64,000 nucleotides of DNA. Origin: an uncultured Phocaeicola sp. (lineage in GTDB: Bacteria > Bacteroidota > Bacteroidia > Bacteroidales > Bacteroidaceae). Every line of letters begins with the position of its first letter. Position 1 is the first letter of the stretch. This document shows, in pieces, positions 17,546 through 26,552 of the stretch. The position numbers were made by a program, and so were the translations under genes. Location of the stretch: NCBI GenBank assembly GCA_948566455.1, contig CAOYQO010000013.1, forward strand, positions 28,966 through 92,965. The letters are read 5' to 3'. The notes under the pieces are model-generated. The model was not told the origin of the DNA. It saw only the letters and a list, made by a program, of their open reading frames with translations, and did not search any database.

Positions 17546-17618
17546 TTAGAGATTTAAATTCTGTTTTAATTCACTTTGTTGATCAACGTTGATGCAAAGA
17601 TGAGGATTAAATCTCTAA
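17546..17618. repeat. Inverted repeat around the HU-gene promoter region
   Basis: TTAGAGATTTAA (17546-17557) and TTAAATCTCTAA (17607-17618) are perfect complements of 12 bp, separated by 49 bp that contain the palindrome GTTGATCAAC. It lies immediately upstream of the HU start. It may be an operator pair or hairpin leader; a small invertible segment cannot be excluded. Confidence 0.55.
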
Positions 17619-17706
17619 TAAAAGTAGGAAAATGAGCGAAAAGAGTAGTTTTTCTGAGAAAAGTTGTAAGTAGTTATAAATGAATATTATACCAAAGCGC
17701 TATGAT

Positions 17707-18846
17707 TTACTTTTTCAAACATGCCTTTATTTGCTCCACGATGTACGCTACGTCTTCATCTGTCACCCAAGGTCCGGCAGGAATACATAATCCCATATTA
17801 AATAAACGTTCTGAAATACCATTCACATAGCGAGGATTATTTGCATAGACAGGCTGAAGGTGCATAGGTTTCCACAAAGGACGGGTCTCAATACCTTTGG
17901 CATCAAGTTGCACACGAACTTCGTCATAATTAGTACCGGTCTTCTCAGGATCAATCAGAATCGTAGATAACCAATAGTTAGCATTGAAACGATCGTCAGG
18001 ATTAGATTTCAGTGTAATGCCATCCACATCTTCAAAAGCTTTTGCATAAAGATCATGTACATGGCGGTGATGGGCAATATGATCTTCCAGCACAGTCATC
18101 TGACCACGACCGATACCCGCACAAATATTACTCATGCGGTAGTTATAACCGATCTTTTCATGCTGGTAATAAGGGAAAGGTTCACGGGCCTGAGTAGCAT
18201 AAAACATGGTCTGCTTCTTTGCCGCTTCATCAGGAACGATTAACGCACCACCACCCGAAGTAGTGATCATCTTATTTCCATTGAAAGACAACACACCAAA
18301 AGTACCGAACGTACCACACTTTTGTCCCTTGAACTCGGATCCTAAAGCCTCGGCGGCATCTTCCAACACCGGAATGTCATATTTCGATGCAATAGCACAA
18401 ATCTCATCAATTCTGGCAGGCATACCATAAAGATGAACCGGAAGAATGGCTTTAGGCTTTTTACCAGTTTTCGCAATTCTGTCTTTGATAGCCTCTTCCA
18501 GTAAAGCAGGGTCCATATTCCAAGTGTCTTCTTCACTATCGATAAATACAGGAGTTGCCCCCTGATAAGCTACAGGATTGGCTGAAGCACAGAAAGTGAA
18601 TGACTGGCAGATCACTTCATCACCTGTACTGACGCCCAACTGAATTAAACCTAAATGGATGGCTGCCGTACCTGCCGATAATGCGACAACTTCCTTATTC
18701 TGTCCCACAAAATGTTTCAGATCTTCTTCGAAAGCATTGACGTTAGGTCCCAAAGGAACTACCCAGTTGGTATCAAAGGCTTCGCGTATAAAGTCTTGCT
18801 CCTTGCCGCTCATATGAGCAAGGCAAAGATAAATTCTCTTGTCCAT
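17707..18846 (-). CDS. DegT/DnrJ/EryC1-family sugar aminotransferase (PglE-like)
   Basis: 379-residue PLP-dependent aminotransferase acting on nucleotide-linked 4-keto sugars. The PLP lysine is in SFNGNKMITT (K192) and the PLP-holding aspartate in LEDAAEALGS (D163). It is the last gene of the capsule operon, directly after an acetyltransferase and an initiating transferase. That trio matches PglE/PglD/PglC of bacillosamine-type synthesis. It would convert UDP-4-keto-6-deoxy-GlcNAc to a UDP-4-amino-4,6-dideoxy sugar. The needed retaining 4,6-dehydratase (PglF type) is not in the locus. Exact stereochemistry is not readable. Confidence 0.88.
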   Translation of the reverse strand: MDKRIYLCLAHMSGKEQDFIREAFDTNWVVPLGPNVNAFEEDLKHFVGQNKEVVALSAGTAAIHLGLIQLGVSTGDEVICQSFTFCASANPVAYQGATPVFIDSEEDTWNMDPALLEEAIKDRIAKTGKKPKAILPVHLYGMPARIDEICAIASKYDIPVLEDAAEALGSEFKGQKCGTFGTFGVLSFNGNKMITTSGGGALIVPDEAAKKQTMFYATQAREPFPYYQHEKIGYNYRMSNICAGIGRGQMTVLEDHIAHHRHVHDLYAKAFEDVDGITLKSNPDDRFNANYWLSTILIDPEKTGTNYDEVRVQLDAKGIETRPLWKPMHLQPVYANNPRYVNGISERLFNMGLCIPAGPWVTDEDVAYIVEQIKACLKK

Positions 18847-18869
18847 GAAATTATATGATTAAAAGAAAA

Positions 18870-19457
18870 CTATAATAAGTTCTTTATGATTTTACATCTA
18901 TTCCCTACAGCCAGAACATTGTCTGGAATATCTTTGGTGACGACAGAACCGGCACCGATCACACTCCATTTCCCGACTTTTACACCCGGAATAATGGTAG
19001 TACCTGCACCAATCCAACTACCCTCCCCTATCTGTACATTGCCACAAAGGGTGCAATGAGGAGAGATATGTACATAATCCTCAATGATGCACTCATGATC
19101 CACAGAAGCCCCAGTATTGATAATACAATGCCTGCCGATACAGACACCGGATTGTATGATGGTTCCCTGCATCACGACCGTACCTTCTTTTATTACAGCT
19201 TCTTCAGATATAATGGCTGAAGGATGAAAAGCATTACCAAAGGTAGCATGCAGACTTTCAGCTATCTTCCTGCGAATACCATTATCACCAATACTGATTA
19301 TCAACGGTCCGCGGACTTCCGACGAACGTAAAACGGGATAATTAAGAAGAGAATCAATCGCTTCATTATCATCAAATAATGCTTCAAGTTTTTCATTATT
19401 CGCACGTAATATATCAATGATCACTTTAGCATGACCACTGGCACCATATAAATACAT
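18870..19457 (-). CDS. Left-handed beta-helix sugar N-acetyltransferase (PglD/NeuD family)
   Basis: 195 residues. The N-terminal mini-Rossmann domain (MYLYGASGHAKVIIDIL) binds the nucleotide sugar, and the C-terminal part is a hexapeptide-repeat left-handed helix (CIIEDYVHISPHCTLCGNVQIGEGSWIGAG, quoted in pieces: repeats from about 95 to 185). It uses acetyl-CoA to acetylate the 4-amino sugar made by the neighbouring aminotransferase. His in VDHECIIEDY matches the catalytic His of PglD. It is in the operon between the aminotransferase and the initiating transferase, with 23 and 11 bp gaps. Confidence 0.87.
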   Translation of the reverse strand: MYLYGASGHAKVIIDILRANNEKLEALFDDNEAIDSLLNYPVLRSSEVRGPLIISIGDNGIRRKIAESLHATFGNAFHPSAIISEEAVIKEGTVVMQGTIIQSGVCIGRHCIINTGASVDHECIIEDYVHISPHCTLCGNVQIGEGSWIGAGTTIIPGVKVGKWSVIGAGSVVTKDIPDNVLAVGNRCKIIKNLL

Positions 19458-19468
19458 TTTTTAAAGTT

Positions 19469-20092
19469 TCAATTGTTTCCGGTAAAAGCCTCCATAGTGA
19501 CAGAAGTATCAGAACTGATTCCTTCACGTACAAAGACCTTCTTTATTGTAAGAAATATAATTTTCAAATCCAGTAAGAAAGAACAATGATCCACGTACCA
19601 CACATCCAGTTCAAACTTCTTTGTCCAGGAAATGGCATTACGTCCATTCACCTGTGCCCAACCTGTAATGCCTGGCCGGACTGCATGACGACGGGCCTGT
19701 TCTTTGGAATAAAGAGGAAGGTATTGGGGAAGTAAAGGGCGGGGACCTATCAAAGCCATATCGCCTTTCAGCACATTAATCAATTGTGGCAATTCATCAA
19801 TAGAAGTGGAACGAATGAATTTTCCTATTTTTGTCAAACGCTTCTCATCCGGCAGCAGGTTTCCATTTTCATCACGTTCATCTGTCATAGTCTTATACTT
19901 GATGACTTTAAAAAATTTCCCTTTTTTTCCGGGGCGATTTTGAAGAAAGAAAACACCTGCTCCCCTATTGGCAAAATACAACCACAGGGTAATAATAAGA
20001 AATATAGGCCAAATGATAGCCAATGTACAAAAAACAAGGATAAAATCAAATATTCTTTTTATACAATGTTGATACATAGCATCTAATATCAT
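19469..20092 (-). CDS. Initiating monotopic phosphoglycosyl transferase (PglC-like)
   Basis: 207 residues. One N-terminal reentrant membrane helix (FDFILVFCTLAIIWPIFLI) is followed by the catalytic domain with KYKTMTDERDENG, the DE dyad in STSIDELPQLINVLKGDM, GPRPLLPQYLPLY and RPGITGWAQVNGRN. It transfers a phospho-sugar from UDP-sugar to undecaprenyl phosphate, the first step of the capsule repeat unit. The PglE/PglD-type neighbours suggest a 4-acetamido-6-deoxy sugar as substrate. The ATG overlaps the stop of the upstream glycosyltransferase gene by 4 bp. Confidence 0.9.
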   Translation of the reverse strand: MILDAMYQHCIKRIFDFILVFCTLAIIWPIFLIITLWLYFANRGAGVFFLQNRPGKKGKFFKVIKYKTMTDERDENGNLLPDEKRLTKIGKFIRSTSIDELPQLINVLKGDMALIGPRPLLPQYLPLYSKEQARRHAVRPGITGWAQVNGRNAISWTKKFELDVWYVDHCSFLLDLKIIFLTIKKVFVREGISSDTSVTMEAFTGNN

Positions 20093-21216
20093 TTATGATA
20101 GACATATTCATTTGCATTCGCAAAAGTATAGTGCGTAGAGGCATTCAATGCGTTCTTTACCATTTCAGTATAGTACTTTTTATCAGATTTCAACTGTAAA
20201 ATGAAATTTATCATTTCTTCTACATGGTCTTTATCATAGCACTTTCCGCATCGCTCCTTTTTTACTAATTGACCTATTTCTGACTTTTCAGGAGCAACAC
20301 AAAGCATAGGACTACCAACAGAAAGAATGTTATATGTCTTACTTGGGACACTCACAAAAGCTGTATCATCAGTGAGTGTCACAACTGACAAATCAGCAGC
20401 ACTCAGAGAATAAACAATTTTACCTGCGGGAAGCCAATCTAAAAAAGTACAATTGACCAATCCTTGCATCTCAACTAACTTAACTAAATCGGCTTTCTTC
20501 CCTCCACCACCAATAACCATAAAATGAATATCAAACTCATTTCGAAGAAGTAAAGCTAATGCAACTATTGTTTCCACATGATGTGTATAGCCTATATTAC
20601 CAGAGTACATCACAACAAATTTACCTTCCAAATGATGTTCTTTGATAAAAGGATTATCAACTTTCGGAACTGGATTCATTGTTATTGACCCCCAGTTAGG
20701 AATAACCTTAATTTTACTCTTATTTACATATTTAGAAAGAAGATTAGCCATCCCATTGCTTAAAGTAATAATACAATCAGCTTTCTTAAATACCTTTCGA
20801 TTTATCTTCGTCCATAATTTGAATATTAGACTATCATCTCTAATTCCTATGTTTTTTAGAGCATCTGGATAAATATCATATTCAATAATAATGAACTTAT
20901 TTCTAAGAAATAGTGAAGAAAAATAAGAAAGTGGGGGATTAGTTACATATACAACCATAGCACCTTTCCCATGAATAAGAAGATAAAAAAATGATTGAAA
21001 AAAACTAATCAACCAAGTTAGTATTCGATAAAAAACATTCTTCTTATTATAGGCTTTAATATTATATAAAAATACCTTTGGAGATAAAATACGGCTATGT
21101 TCTTCAACTTTGCCAGCTAATAATACAACCTCGTCATATTCTTGACTATAAGCATTTACAACATCCACCATCAGGTAACCGGTAGATTGATTCACTATTA
21201 TAACCTTCGATTTCAC
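20089..21216 (-). CDS. GT4-family glycosyltransferase (WbuB-like)
   Basis: 375 residues with GT-B fold. The N-terminal acceptor half has a hydrophobic patch (FFQSFFYLLIH) for membrane contact. The C-terminal donor half has VVMYSGNIGYTHHVETIVAL and FVSVPSKTYNILSVGSPML, the usual Ex7E-like donor site region. Proteins of this type add L-FucNAc or related sugars as the second residue on the lipid carrier (WbuB group). Given that UDP-L-FucNAc genes are in the same operon this fits, but donor specificity is inferred. It overlaps the initiating transferase by 4 bp, consistent with acting next. Confidence 0.82.
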   Translation of the reverse strand: MKSKVIIVNQSTGYLMVDVVNAYSQEYDEVVLLAGKVEEHSRILSPKVFLYNIKAYNKKNVFYRILTWLISFFQSFFYLLIHGKGAMVVYVTNPPLSYFSSLFLRNKFIIIEYDIYPDALKNIGIRDDSLIFKLWTKINRKVFKKADCIITLSNGMANLLSKYVNKSKIKVIPNWGSITMNPVPKVDNPFIKEHHLEGKFVVMYSGNIGYTHHVETIVALALLLRNEFDIHFMVIGGGGKKADLVKLVEMQGLVNCTFLDWLPAGKIVYSLSAADLSVVTLTDDTAFVSVPSKTYNILSVGSPMLCVAPEKSEIGQLVKKERCGKCYDKDHVEEMINFILQLKSDKKYYTEMVKNALNASTHYTFANANEYVYHK

Positions 21217-21422
21217 TTTTCCTAAAAGTCTATTTTAAAATTCTCTTTATGCCACTAAATAATTCTTGTACTCTCACTTTTATTTCAACCTTATATGAAA
21301 TTTCTTCACGTCTATTATTCCCAATGACAGAGTCAACAAGTTCTAGTAATCTGCACATATATCTCTGATTCTTTATTCAGCATTAAATTAATCACGAAAT
21401 ACGGGCCACTAATCACTGATCA

Positions 21423-22514
21423 TTATTTTACAATTCCTTTTTCAAGATATTCTACTAGATTGGTGCGTACTTTCTCACCGGCAACTTCTGCAGCTACTTT
21501 TACGACATCGGCTTCAACCATTATCTTTACCAATTCTTCGAAACTTGTCTTAGCAGGATTCCATCCAAGCTTCGCCTTTGCCTTTGTAGGATCCCCCCAC
21601 AAATTTACCACATCTGTGGGGCGGTAGAAATCTTCAGATACCTCAATAATTACTTTACCAGTAGTCTTGTCAATACCTTTTTCATCAGCACCTTCACCCT
21701 TAAATTCCAATTCAATACCCACATGGTGAAATGCTAACTGACAGAACTCACGCACAGAGTGCTGCACACCCGTAGCTATCACAAAATCCTCGGGAGTTTC
21801 ATGTTGCAAAATCAACCACATACACTCTACATAATCCTTAGCATAGCCCCAATCACGCAATGAAGAGAGATTACCCAAATAGAGTTTATCTTGCTTACCT
21901 TGAGCGATACGAGCTGCAGCTAGAGTAATCTTACGAGTGACAAAAGTCTCACCGCGACGCTCCGACTCATGATTGAAGAGAATGCCAGAACAGCAATACA
22001 TATTATATGCCTCACGATACTCTTTCACAATCCAGTAGCCATAAAGTTTTGCCACCGCATAAGGCGAATAGGGATGAAACTGAGTATTCTCGTTCTGAGG
22101 CACCTCTTCTACTTTACCATATAGCTCCGAAGTAGAAGCCTGATAAATGCGACAAGTTTTAGCCAATCCACACTGACGTACCCCTTCGAGGATACGCAGT
22201 ACACCTGTAGCATCCACATCAGCTGTAAACTCAGGTGAGTCGAACGATACCTGCACATGACTTTGGGCAGCCAAGTTATAGATTTCAGTAGGACGTACCT
22301 TATTCAGTACTTGAATGATACTCATAGAATCTCCCAAGTCTGCATAATGTAAATGGAAGTGAGGAGTCCCTTCAAGATGCGCGATACGTTCACGGAAGTC
22401 AACTGATGAGCGGCGGATAGTACCATGTACCTCATATCCTTTACTCAATAGAAATTCGGCCAAAAAAGAACCGTCTTGACCGGTGATACCGGTGATTAAT
22501 GCAATATTTGTCAT
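21423..22514 (-). CDS. gmd: GDP-mannose 4,6-dehydratase
   Basis: 363-residue short-chain dehydrogenase/reductase of extended type: ALITGITGQDGSFLAEFL (NADP site), STSELYGKVEEVPQ (catalytic Ser/Thr, Glu) and YSPYAVAKLYGYW (YxxxK). It makes GDP-4-keto-6-deoxy-D-mannose. The usual partner, GDP-L-fucose synthase (fcl/wcaG), does not follow. The intermediate must be used by an enzyme encoded elsewhere, or become GDP-D-rhamnose or a GDP-amino sugar. Gaps of 206 bp (downstream) and 237 bp (upstream) flank it, longer than elsewhere in this part of the operon. Confidence 0.95.
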   Translation of the reverse strand: MTNIALITGITGQDGSFLAEFLLSKGYEVHGTIRRSSVDFRERIAHLEGTPHFHLHYADLGDSMSIIQVLNKVRPTEIYNLAAQSHVQVSFDSPEFTADVDATGVLRILEGVRQCGLAKTCRIYQASTSELYGKVEEVPQNENTQFHPYSPYAVAKLYGYWIVKEYREAYNMYCCSGILFNHESERRGETFVTRKITLAAARIAQGKQDKLYLGNLSSLRDWGYAKDYVECMWLILQHETPEDFVIATGVQHSVREFCQLAFHHVGIELEFKGEGADEKGIDKTTGKVIIEVSEDFYRPTDVVNLWGDPTKAKAKLGWNPAKTSFEELVKIMVEADVVKVAAEVAGEKVRTNLVEYLEKGIVK

Positions 22515-22751
22515 ATAATAAACATCTTAAAATGAAAGAATTATAAACAATTATCATTAAAAACTAGAAGATAAATAACTCAGTAGTACTTAATGTATGT
22601 GTCGGCAATAGCAAAGTTCATAATTAAAAATAGAATTAAAATTTCAGAAATAGCTCTCGGACTTCATTACATGCCATTTTTATCAAGCGAAAATCATTCA
22701 CAAAATCATCTGTAATACCGCTTTATTTACTCATCAATAGAGAAAGGTAGC

Positions 22752-23936
22752 TTAATATTTCCTCCAAACCATCTTATTCACCACCCCTGTATAGCTCTGA
22801 ATAATCTTTACTACCTTGGTAGACACATTCTCGTCTGTATAATCGGGAACTGGAATACCATAATTACCATCACGCACCAATCCTACAGCTATATCCACCG
22901 ACTGCAGTAAAGACTTTTCATCAATACCGGCTAGAACAAAAACGGCTTTATCCAAAGATTCAGGGCGTTCAGTGGAAGTACGAATACAAACAGCAGGAAA
23001 AGGATGACCTACCGAAGTGAAAAAACTACTTTCCTCAGGTAATGTACCACTATCACTCACTACGGCAAATGCATTCATCTGAAGACAGTTGTAATCGTGG
23101 AAACCAAGGGGTGCGTGTTGAATGACCCGCTTGTCAAGTTTGAACCCACTCGCAACCAAACGATTGCGACTACGGGGATGGCAACTATAGAGGATGGGCA
23201 TATCATATTTCTCTGCCATTTTATTAATGGCGTTAAAGAGTGAATTAAAATTCTTTTCCGAGTCTATATTCTCTTCACGATGAGCAGAAAGAAGGATATA
23301 CTTACCTTTTTCCAACCCCAATCGCTGATGAATGTCACTTGCTCCAATTTCAGACAAATTCTGATGCAGCACTTCTGCCATAGGCGAACCGGTAACATAT
23401 GTGCGTTCTTTAGGCAAACCACATTCTGCCAAATAGCGACGGGCATGCTCACTGTAAGCCAAATTCACATCGCTGATAATATCTACAATACGACGGTTCG
23501 TCTCTTCTGGAAGGTTTTCGTCCTTGCAGCGATTGCCGGCTTCCATGTGAAAAATAGGAATGTGAAGGCGTTTGGCACCAATCACGCTCAGGCACGAGTT
23601 GGTGTCACCTAACACCAACACTGCGTCCGGCTTAATCTGAGCCATCAGCTTGTAGCTGGCATTAATAATATTACCCATGGTTGCACCCAAGTCATCGCCT
23701 ACCGCATCCATAAATACTTCGGGATCTTTCAACTTGAGATCATGAAAGAAAACACCGTTCAGATTATAGTCATAGTTCTGACCAGTATGGGCCAAAATGC
23801 AGTCGAAATACTTACGACACTTATTGATTACAGCAGCCAGTCGAATAATCTCCGGACGGGTACCCACAATAATCAGCAGTTTCAGTTTACCGTCATCAGC
23901 AAACTTTATATTCGAATAATCAGTTTTCAATTCCAT
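22752..23936 (-). CDS. UDP-N-acetylglucosamine 2-epimerase-family enzyme of UDP-L-FucNAc synthesis (FnlC/WbjD/CapG)
   Basis: 394 residues from the ATG at 23936 (MELKTDYSNIKF); an earlier ATG at 23984 would overlap the upstream gene by 41 bp, and the chosen one leaves 7 bp. Motifs of non-hydrolysing 2-epimerases: VGTRPEIIRLAAV, HTGQNYDYNLN, HMEAGNRCKDENLPEETNR, SAHREENID and VSDSGTLPEESSFF. It carries out the last step, C2 epimerisation to UDP-L-FucNAc. It is third in the set with the dehydratase/epimerase and reductase genes. Confidence 0.93.
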   Translation of the reverse strand: MELKTDYSNIKFADDGKLKLLIIVGTRPEIIRLAAVINKCRKYFDCILAHTGQNYDYNLNGVFFHDLKLKDPEVFMDAVGDDLGATMGNIINASYKLMAQIKPDAVLVLGDTNSCLSVIGAKRLHIPIFHMEAGNRCKDENLPEETNRRIVDIISDVNLAYSEHARRYLAECGLPKERTYVTGSPMAEVLHQNLSEIGASDIHQRLGLEKGKYILLSAHREENIDSEKNFNSLFNAINKMAEKYDMPILYSCHPRSRNRLVASGFKLDKRVIQHAPLGFHDYNCLQMNAFAVVSDSGTLPEESSFFTSVGHPFPAVCIRTSTERPESLDKAVFVLAGIDEKSLLQSVDIAVGLVRDGNYGIPVPDYTDENVSTKVVKIIQSYTGVVNKMVWRKY

Positions 23937-23943
23937 CTTCCTT

Positions 23944-25092
23944 TTATACCTTTTCAAAATAAGTATCGGGACGGTTAGGATCAAAAACCTCGTTTGCCCA
24001 CATTACCGTCACCAAATCCTCTGTCTCGCTCAAATTAATAATATTGTGTGTATAGCCGGGAATCATTTCCACCGCCTCAATCTTATCGCCACTCACTTCA
24101 AAACTTATGATCTCTTCAGTACCAATTTTCCGAAGTTGAATTAACCCATGTCCACTCACCACTACAAACTTCTCATTCTTCGTATGGTGCCAATGCTGGC
24201 CTTTTATTATACCCGGCTTTGAAATATTCACAGATACCTGACCGCTGTTAATCGTGCGGATGATTTCCGTGAAGCTACCACGTTCGTCCATATTCATTTT
24301 CAGCGGATAGACGAACTTTTCCTTTGGCAAATACGATAAATAGGTGGAATAGAGTTTTTTAGTGAATGCATCTCCGAGATTAGGCACTTGCAGATTGGCA
24401 TGCATCTCCTTAAAAGAATTGATGAGATCTACGATACCACCCAAGGTAATGGTATGCATCACAGGTACTCTGCAATAATCACCATCACGATGTTCGCCGC
24501 TACTCAAAGCGCCAATCAATTCATCCACCACGTCATCCACATACACCAGATTCATTACCACATTGGGGTCATTCACCTGAATAGGCAAATCATTGGCAAT
24601 GTTGTTACAAAATGTAGCTATTGCGCTATTGTAATTGGGGCGACACCATTTACCAAACACATTTGGAAAGCGATAGACCAAAACCTTGGCTCCAGTCTGC
24701 TTACTATAAGCAAACATCAATTGTTCACCCGCACGCTTCGACTCACCGTAAGAATTATCAAGCTCTGCTTGGATAGACGATGAAATCATCACCGGACAAG
24801 TGTTGTTACATTTCTTCAATGTATCAAGCAGCGTAGAGGCAAAACCAAAGTTACCTTTCATAAACTCCGTTTGATCCTTGGGGCGATTCACTCCGGCAAG
24901 GTTGAACACGAAGTCCGCTTGTTTGCAATAGACCTCAAGTTCAGCTGGGTCACTGTCGATATCATATTCAAAAACAGTCATACTTTCAGCAGATACCGTA
25001 TAATTCCGTGCCTTTCCGGCTTGAATATTATGCAATTGGGATACCAGATTACAGCCGATAAACCCCTTGGCACCAGTTACTAATATTTTCAT
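23944..25092 (-). CDS. Bifunctional reductase/epimerase with C-terminal cupin (FnlB/WbjC/CapF)
   Basis: 382 residues. N-terminal SDR domain (KILVTGAKGFIGCNLVSQL, SSSIQAELDNSYGESKRAGE with YxxxK) to about residue 245, then a cupin domain (GQHWHHTKNEKFVVVSGHG; PGYTHNIINL) ending in the characteristic WANEVFDPNRPDTYF. In S. aureus CapF, this architecture epimerises and reduces UDP-2-acetamido-2,6-dideoxy-hexos-4-ulose to UDP-L-talNAc-type sugar. It is located 2 bp after the dehydratase gene and 7 bp before the 2-epimerase gene. Confidence 0.93.
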   Translation of the reverse strand: MKILVTGAKGFIGCNLVSQLHNIQAGKARNYTVSAESMTVFEYDIDSDPAELEVYCKQADFVFNLAGVNRPKDQTEFMKGNFGFASTLLDTLKKCNNTCPVMISSSIQAELDNSYGESKRAGEQLMFAYSKQTGAKVLVYRFPNVFGKWCRPNYNSAIATFCNNIANDLPIQVNDPNVVMNLVYVDDVVDELIGALSSGEHRDGDYCRVPVMHTITLGGIVDLINSFKEMHANLQVPNLGDAFTKKLYSTYLSYLPKEKFVYPLKMNMDERGSFTEIIRTINSGQVSVNISKPGIIKGQHWHHTKNEKFVVVSGHGLIQLRKIGTEEIISFEVSGDKIEAVEMIPGYTHNIINLSETEDLVTVMWANEVFDPNRPDTYFEKV

Positions 25093-25094
25093 GA

Positions 25095-26168
25095 TTACTC
25101 GCTTTTGATCTCAGTAGACTTTGCTTTTTTTTCCAGACCAAGGTCTTCGCGGATGAAACGTAGTTTCAGCAACAGTTTCTTCATGCCTTCAACATCAAGA
25201 CGACCAGTATTGTGGCTGTCATAATCCTCAATCTTGGCAATCTCTTTATTACCTTCAGTGAAAAACTTATCGTAATTTAAATCGCGATTGTCGCAAGGAA
25301 TGCAAAAGTACTCACCCATATCAATCGCCTTCGCCATCTCTTCACGTGTCACCAGAGTTTCATATAGTTTCTCGCCATGACGGGTGCCGATAGTCTTCAC
25401 TTCCGTTTCACTATACTTAGCATCAACCAAAGCATAAGTCTCTTTCAACGCTTCAGCTAATACTTCTAATGTAGCAGCGGGAGCCTTTTGAACAAAAAGA
25501 TCACCATTCTTACCATGAGTAAAGGCATAGATTACGAGATCTACCGCATCATCCAATGTCATCATGAAGCGAGTCATCTTTGGATCTGTGATAGTGATAG
25601 GCTTGCCAGCCTTCATCTGTTCTACCCAAAGAGGTATTACTGAGCCACGACTAGCCATCACATTGCCATAACGGGTACAGCAAATAATCGTCTTGGAATC
25701 TTCACCCAAGGCACGTCCTTGAGCAATAGCCACTTTCTCCATCATCGCCTTGCTAATACCCATGGCATTGATAGGGTAAGCAGCCTTGTCCGTAGAGAGC
25801 ACCACGACGTTTTTCACACCGTGAGCGATAGCCGAAAGCAACACATTATTGGTTCCTTCCACATTGGTGCGCACAGCCTCCATAGGAAAGAACTCACAAC
25901 TGGGCACCTGCTTCAGTGCAGCAGCAGCGAATACATAATCCACACCCTCCATGGCCATATCCACGGATTCACGATTACGAACATTACCAATATAAAACTT
26001 TACCTTCGAATTCTGAAGATGGTGACGCATGTCATCCTGTTTCTTCTCGTCTCGACTGAAAATACGAATCTCTTTAATGTCGCTGCCAAGAAAGCGACGA
26101 AGTACAGCGTTACCAAAAGAACCTGTACCACCTGTAATTAACAGGACTTTGTCTTTAAATATCGACAT
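25095..26168 (-). CDS. UDP-GlcNAc 4,6-dehydratase/5-epimerase (FnlA/WbjB/CapE)
   Basis: 357 residues. Rossmann start LLITGGTGSFGNAVLRRF; LKQVPSCEFFPMEAVRTNVEGT; DKAAYPINAMGISKAMMEK, where Met replaces the usual catalytic Tyr (MxxxK), a hallmark of this inverting dehydratase family. It starts UDP-L-FucNAc synthesis from UDP-GlcNAc. The C-terminal tail is Lys-rich (LEKKAKSTEIKSE). It is the first of three genes spaced by 2 and 7 bp, so the complete pathway is present. Confidence 0.93.
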   Translation of the reverse strand: MSIFKDKVLLITGGTGSFGNAVLRRFLGSDIKEIRIFSRDEKKQDDMRHHLQNSKVKFYIGNVRNRESVDMAMEGVDYVFAAAALKQVPSCEFFPMEAVRTNVEGTNNVLLSAIAHGVKNVVVLSTDKAAYPINAMGISKAMMEKVAIAQGRALGEDSKTIICCTRYGNVMASRGSVIPLWVEQMKAGKPITITDPKMTRFMMTLDDAVDLVIYAFTHGKNGDLFVQKAPAATLEVLAEALKETYALVDAKYSETEVKTIGTRHGEKLYETLVTREEMAKAIDMGEYFCIPCDNRDLNYDKFFTEGNKEIAKIEDYDSHNTGRLDVEGMKKLLLKLRFIREDLGLEKKAKSTEIKSE

Positions 26169-26552
26169 TATATTTTACTTAATAAATCCGCTTAAAAAAG
26201 CGGGTTAGTTCTTGTTTTTAATTTATTTAATTATATGTTAATCTATTAGCTCCTAGTAGTATAAAACTTTTATGGCATAATACGTATAGAAAACATTGAA
26301 AAAGAAAAACGATAATAGCAAATTAGACTTATTCAAAACTCGTTGTATAATAAATATATACGCACATATTAGATTCAAAGCAATCAATTTAGTCAGTTCA
26401 AGAGTCGCAGAAAATATCTGAAAAGCCTTGGTCAACACTAAACATTAAGTGTAATCCCAATAATTCTACCATTGAAGAGTAATTATTCTGACATTATTAA
26501 CTAATTGAGAGTCTTCATTAATGCTTAGTCCATGTTTCAAAAACAGCCATAT
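26169..26552. other. Gap in capsule locus with a decayed sequence related to the 27.8-28.5 kb gap
   Basis: 384 bp, AT-rich. About 26275-26350 aligns by eye with 27950-28030 at roughly three quarters identity, including AACATT, GATAATAGC/TATAATAGC and TCGTTGTA blocks. A minus-strand open frame here (26253-26438) is low-complexity and has no recognisable family, so I do not call a gene. The remainder shows nothing I can name. Confidence 0.5.

Noticed and set aside
26253..26438. 61-codon minus-strand frame in a capsule gap
   Set aside because: Low-complexity, Phe/Leu-rich, and overlaps a sequence that recurs as a decayed repeat in the next gap; treated as remnant, not gene.
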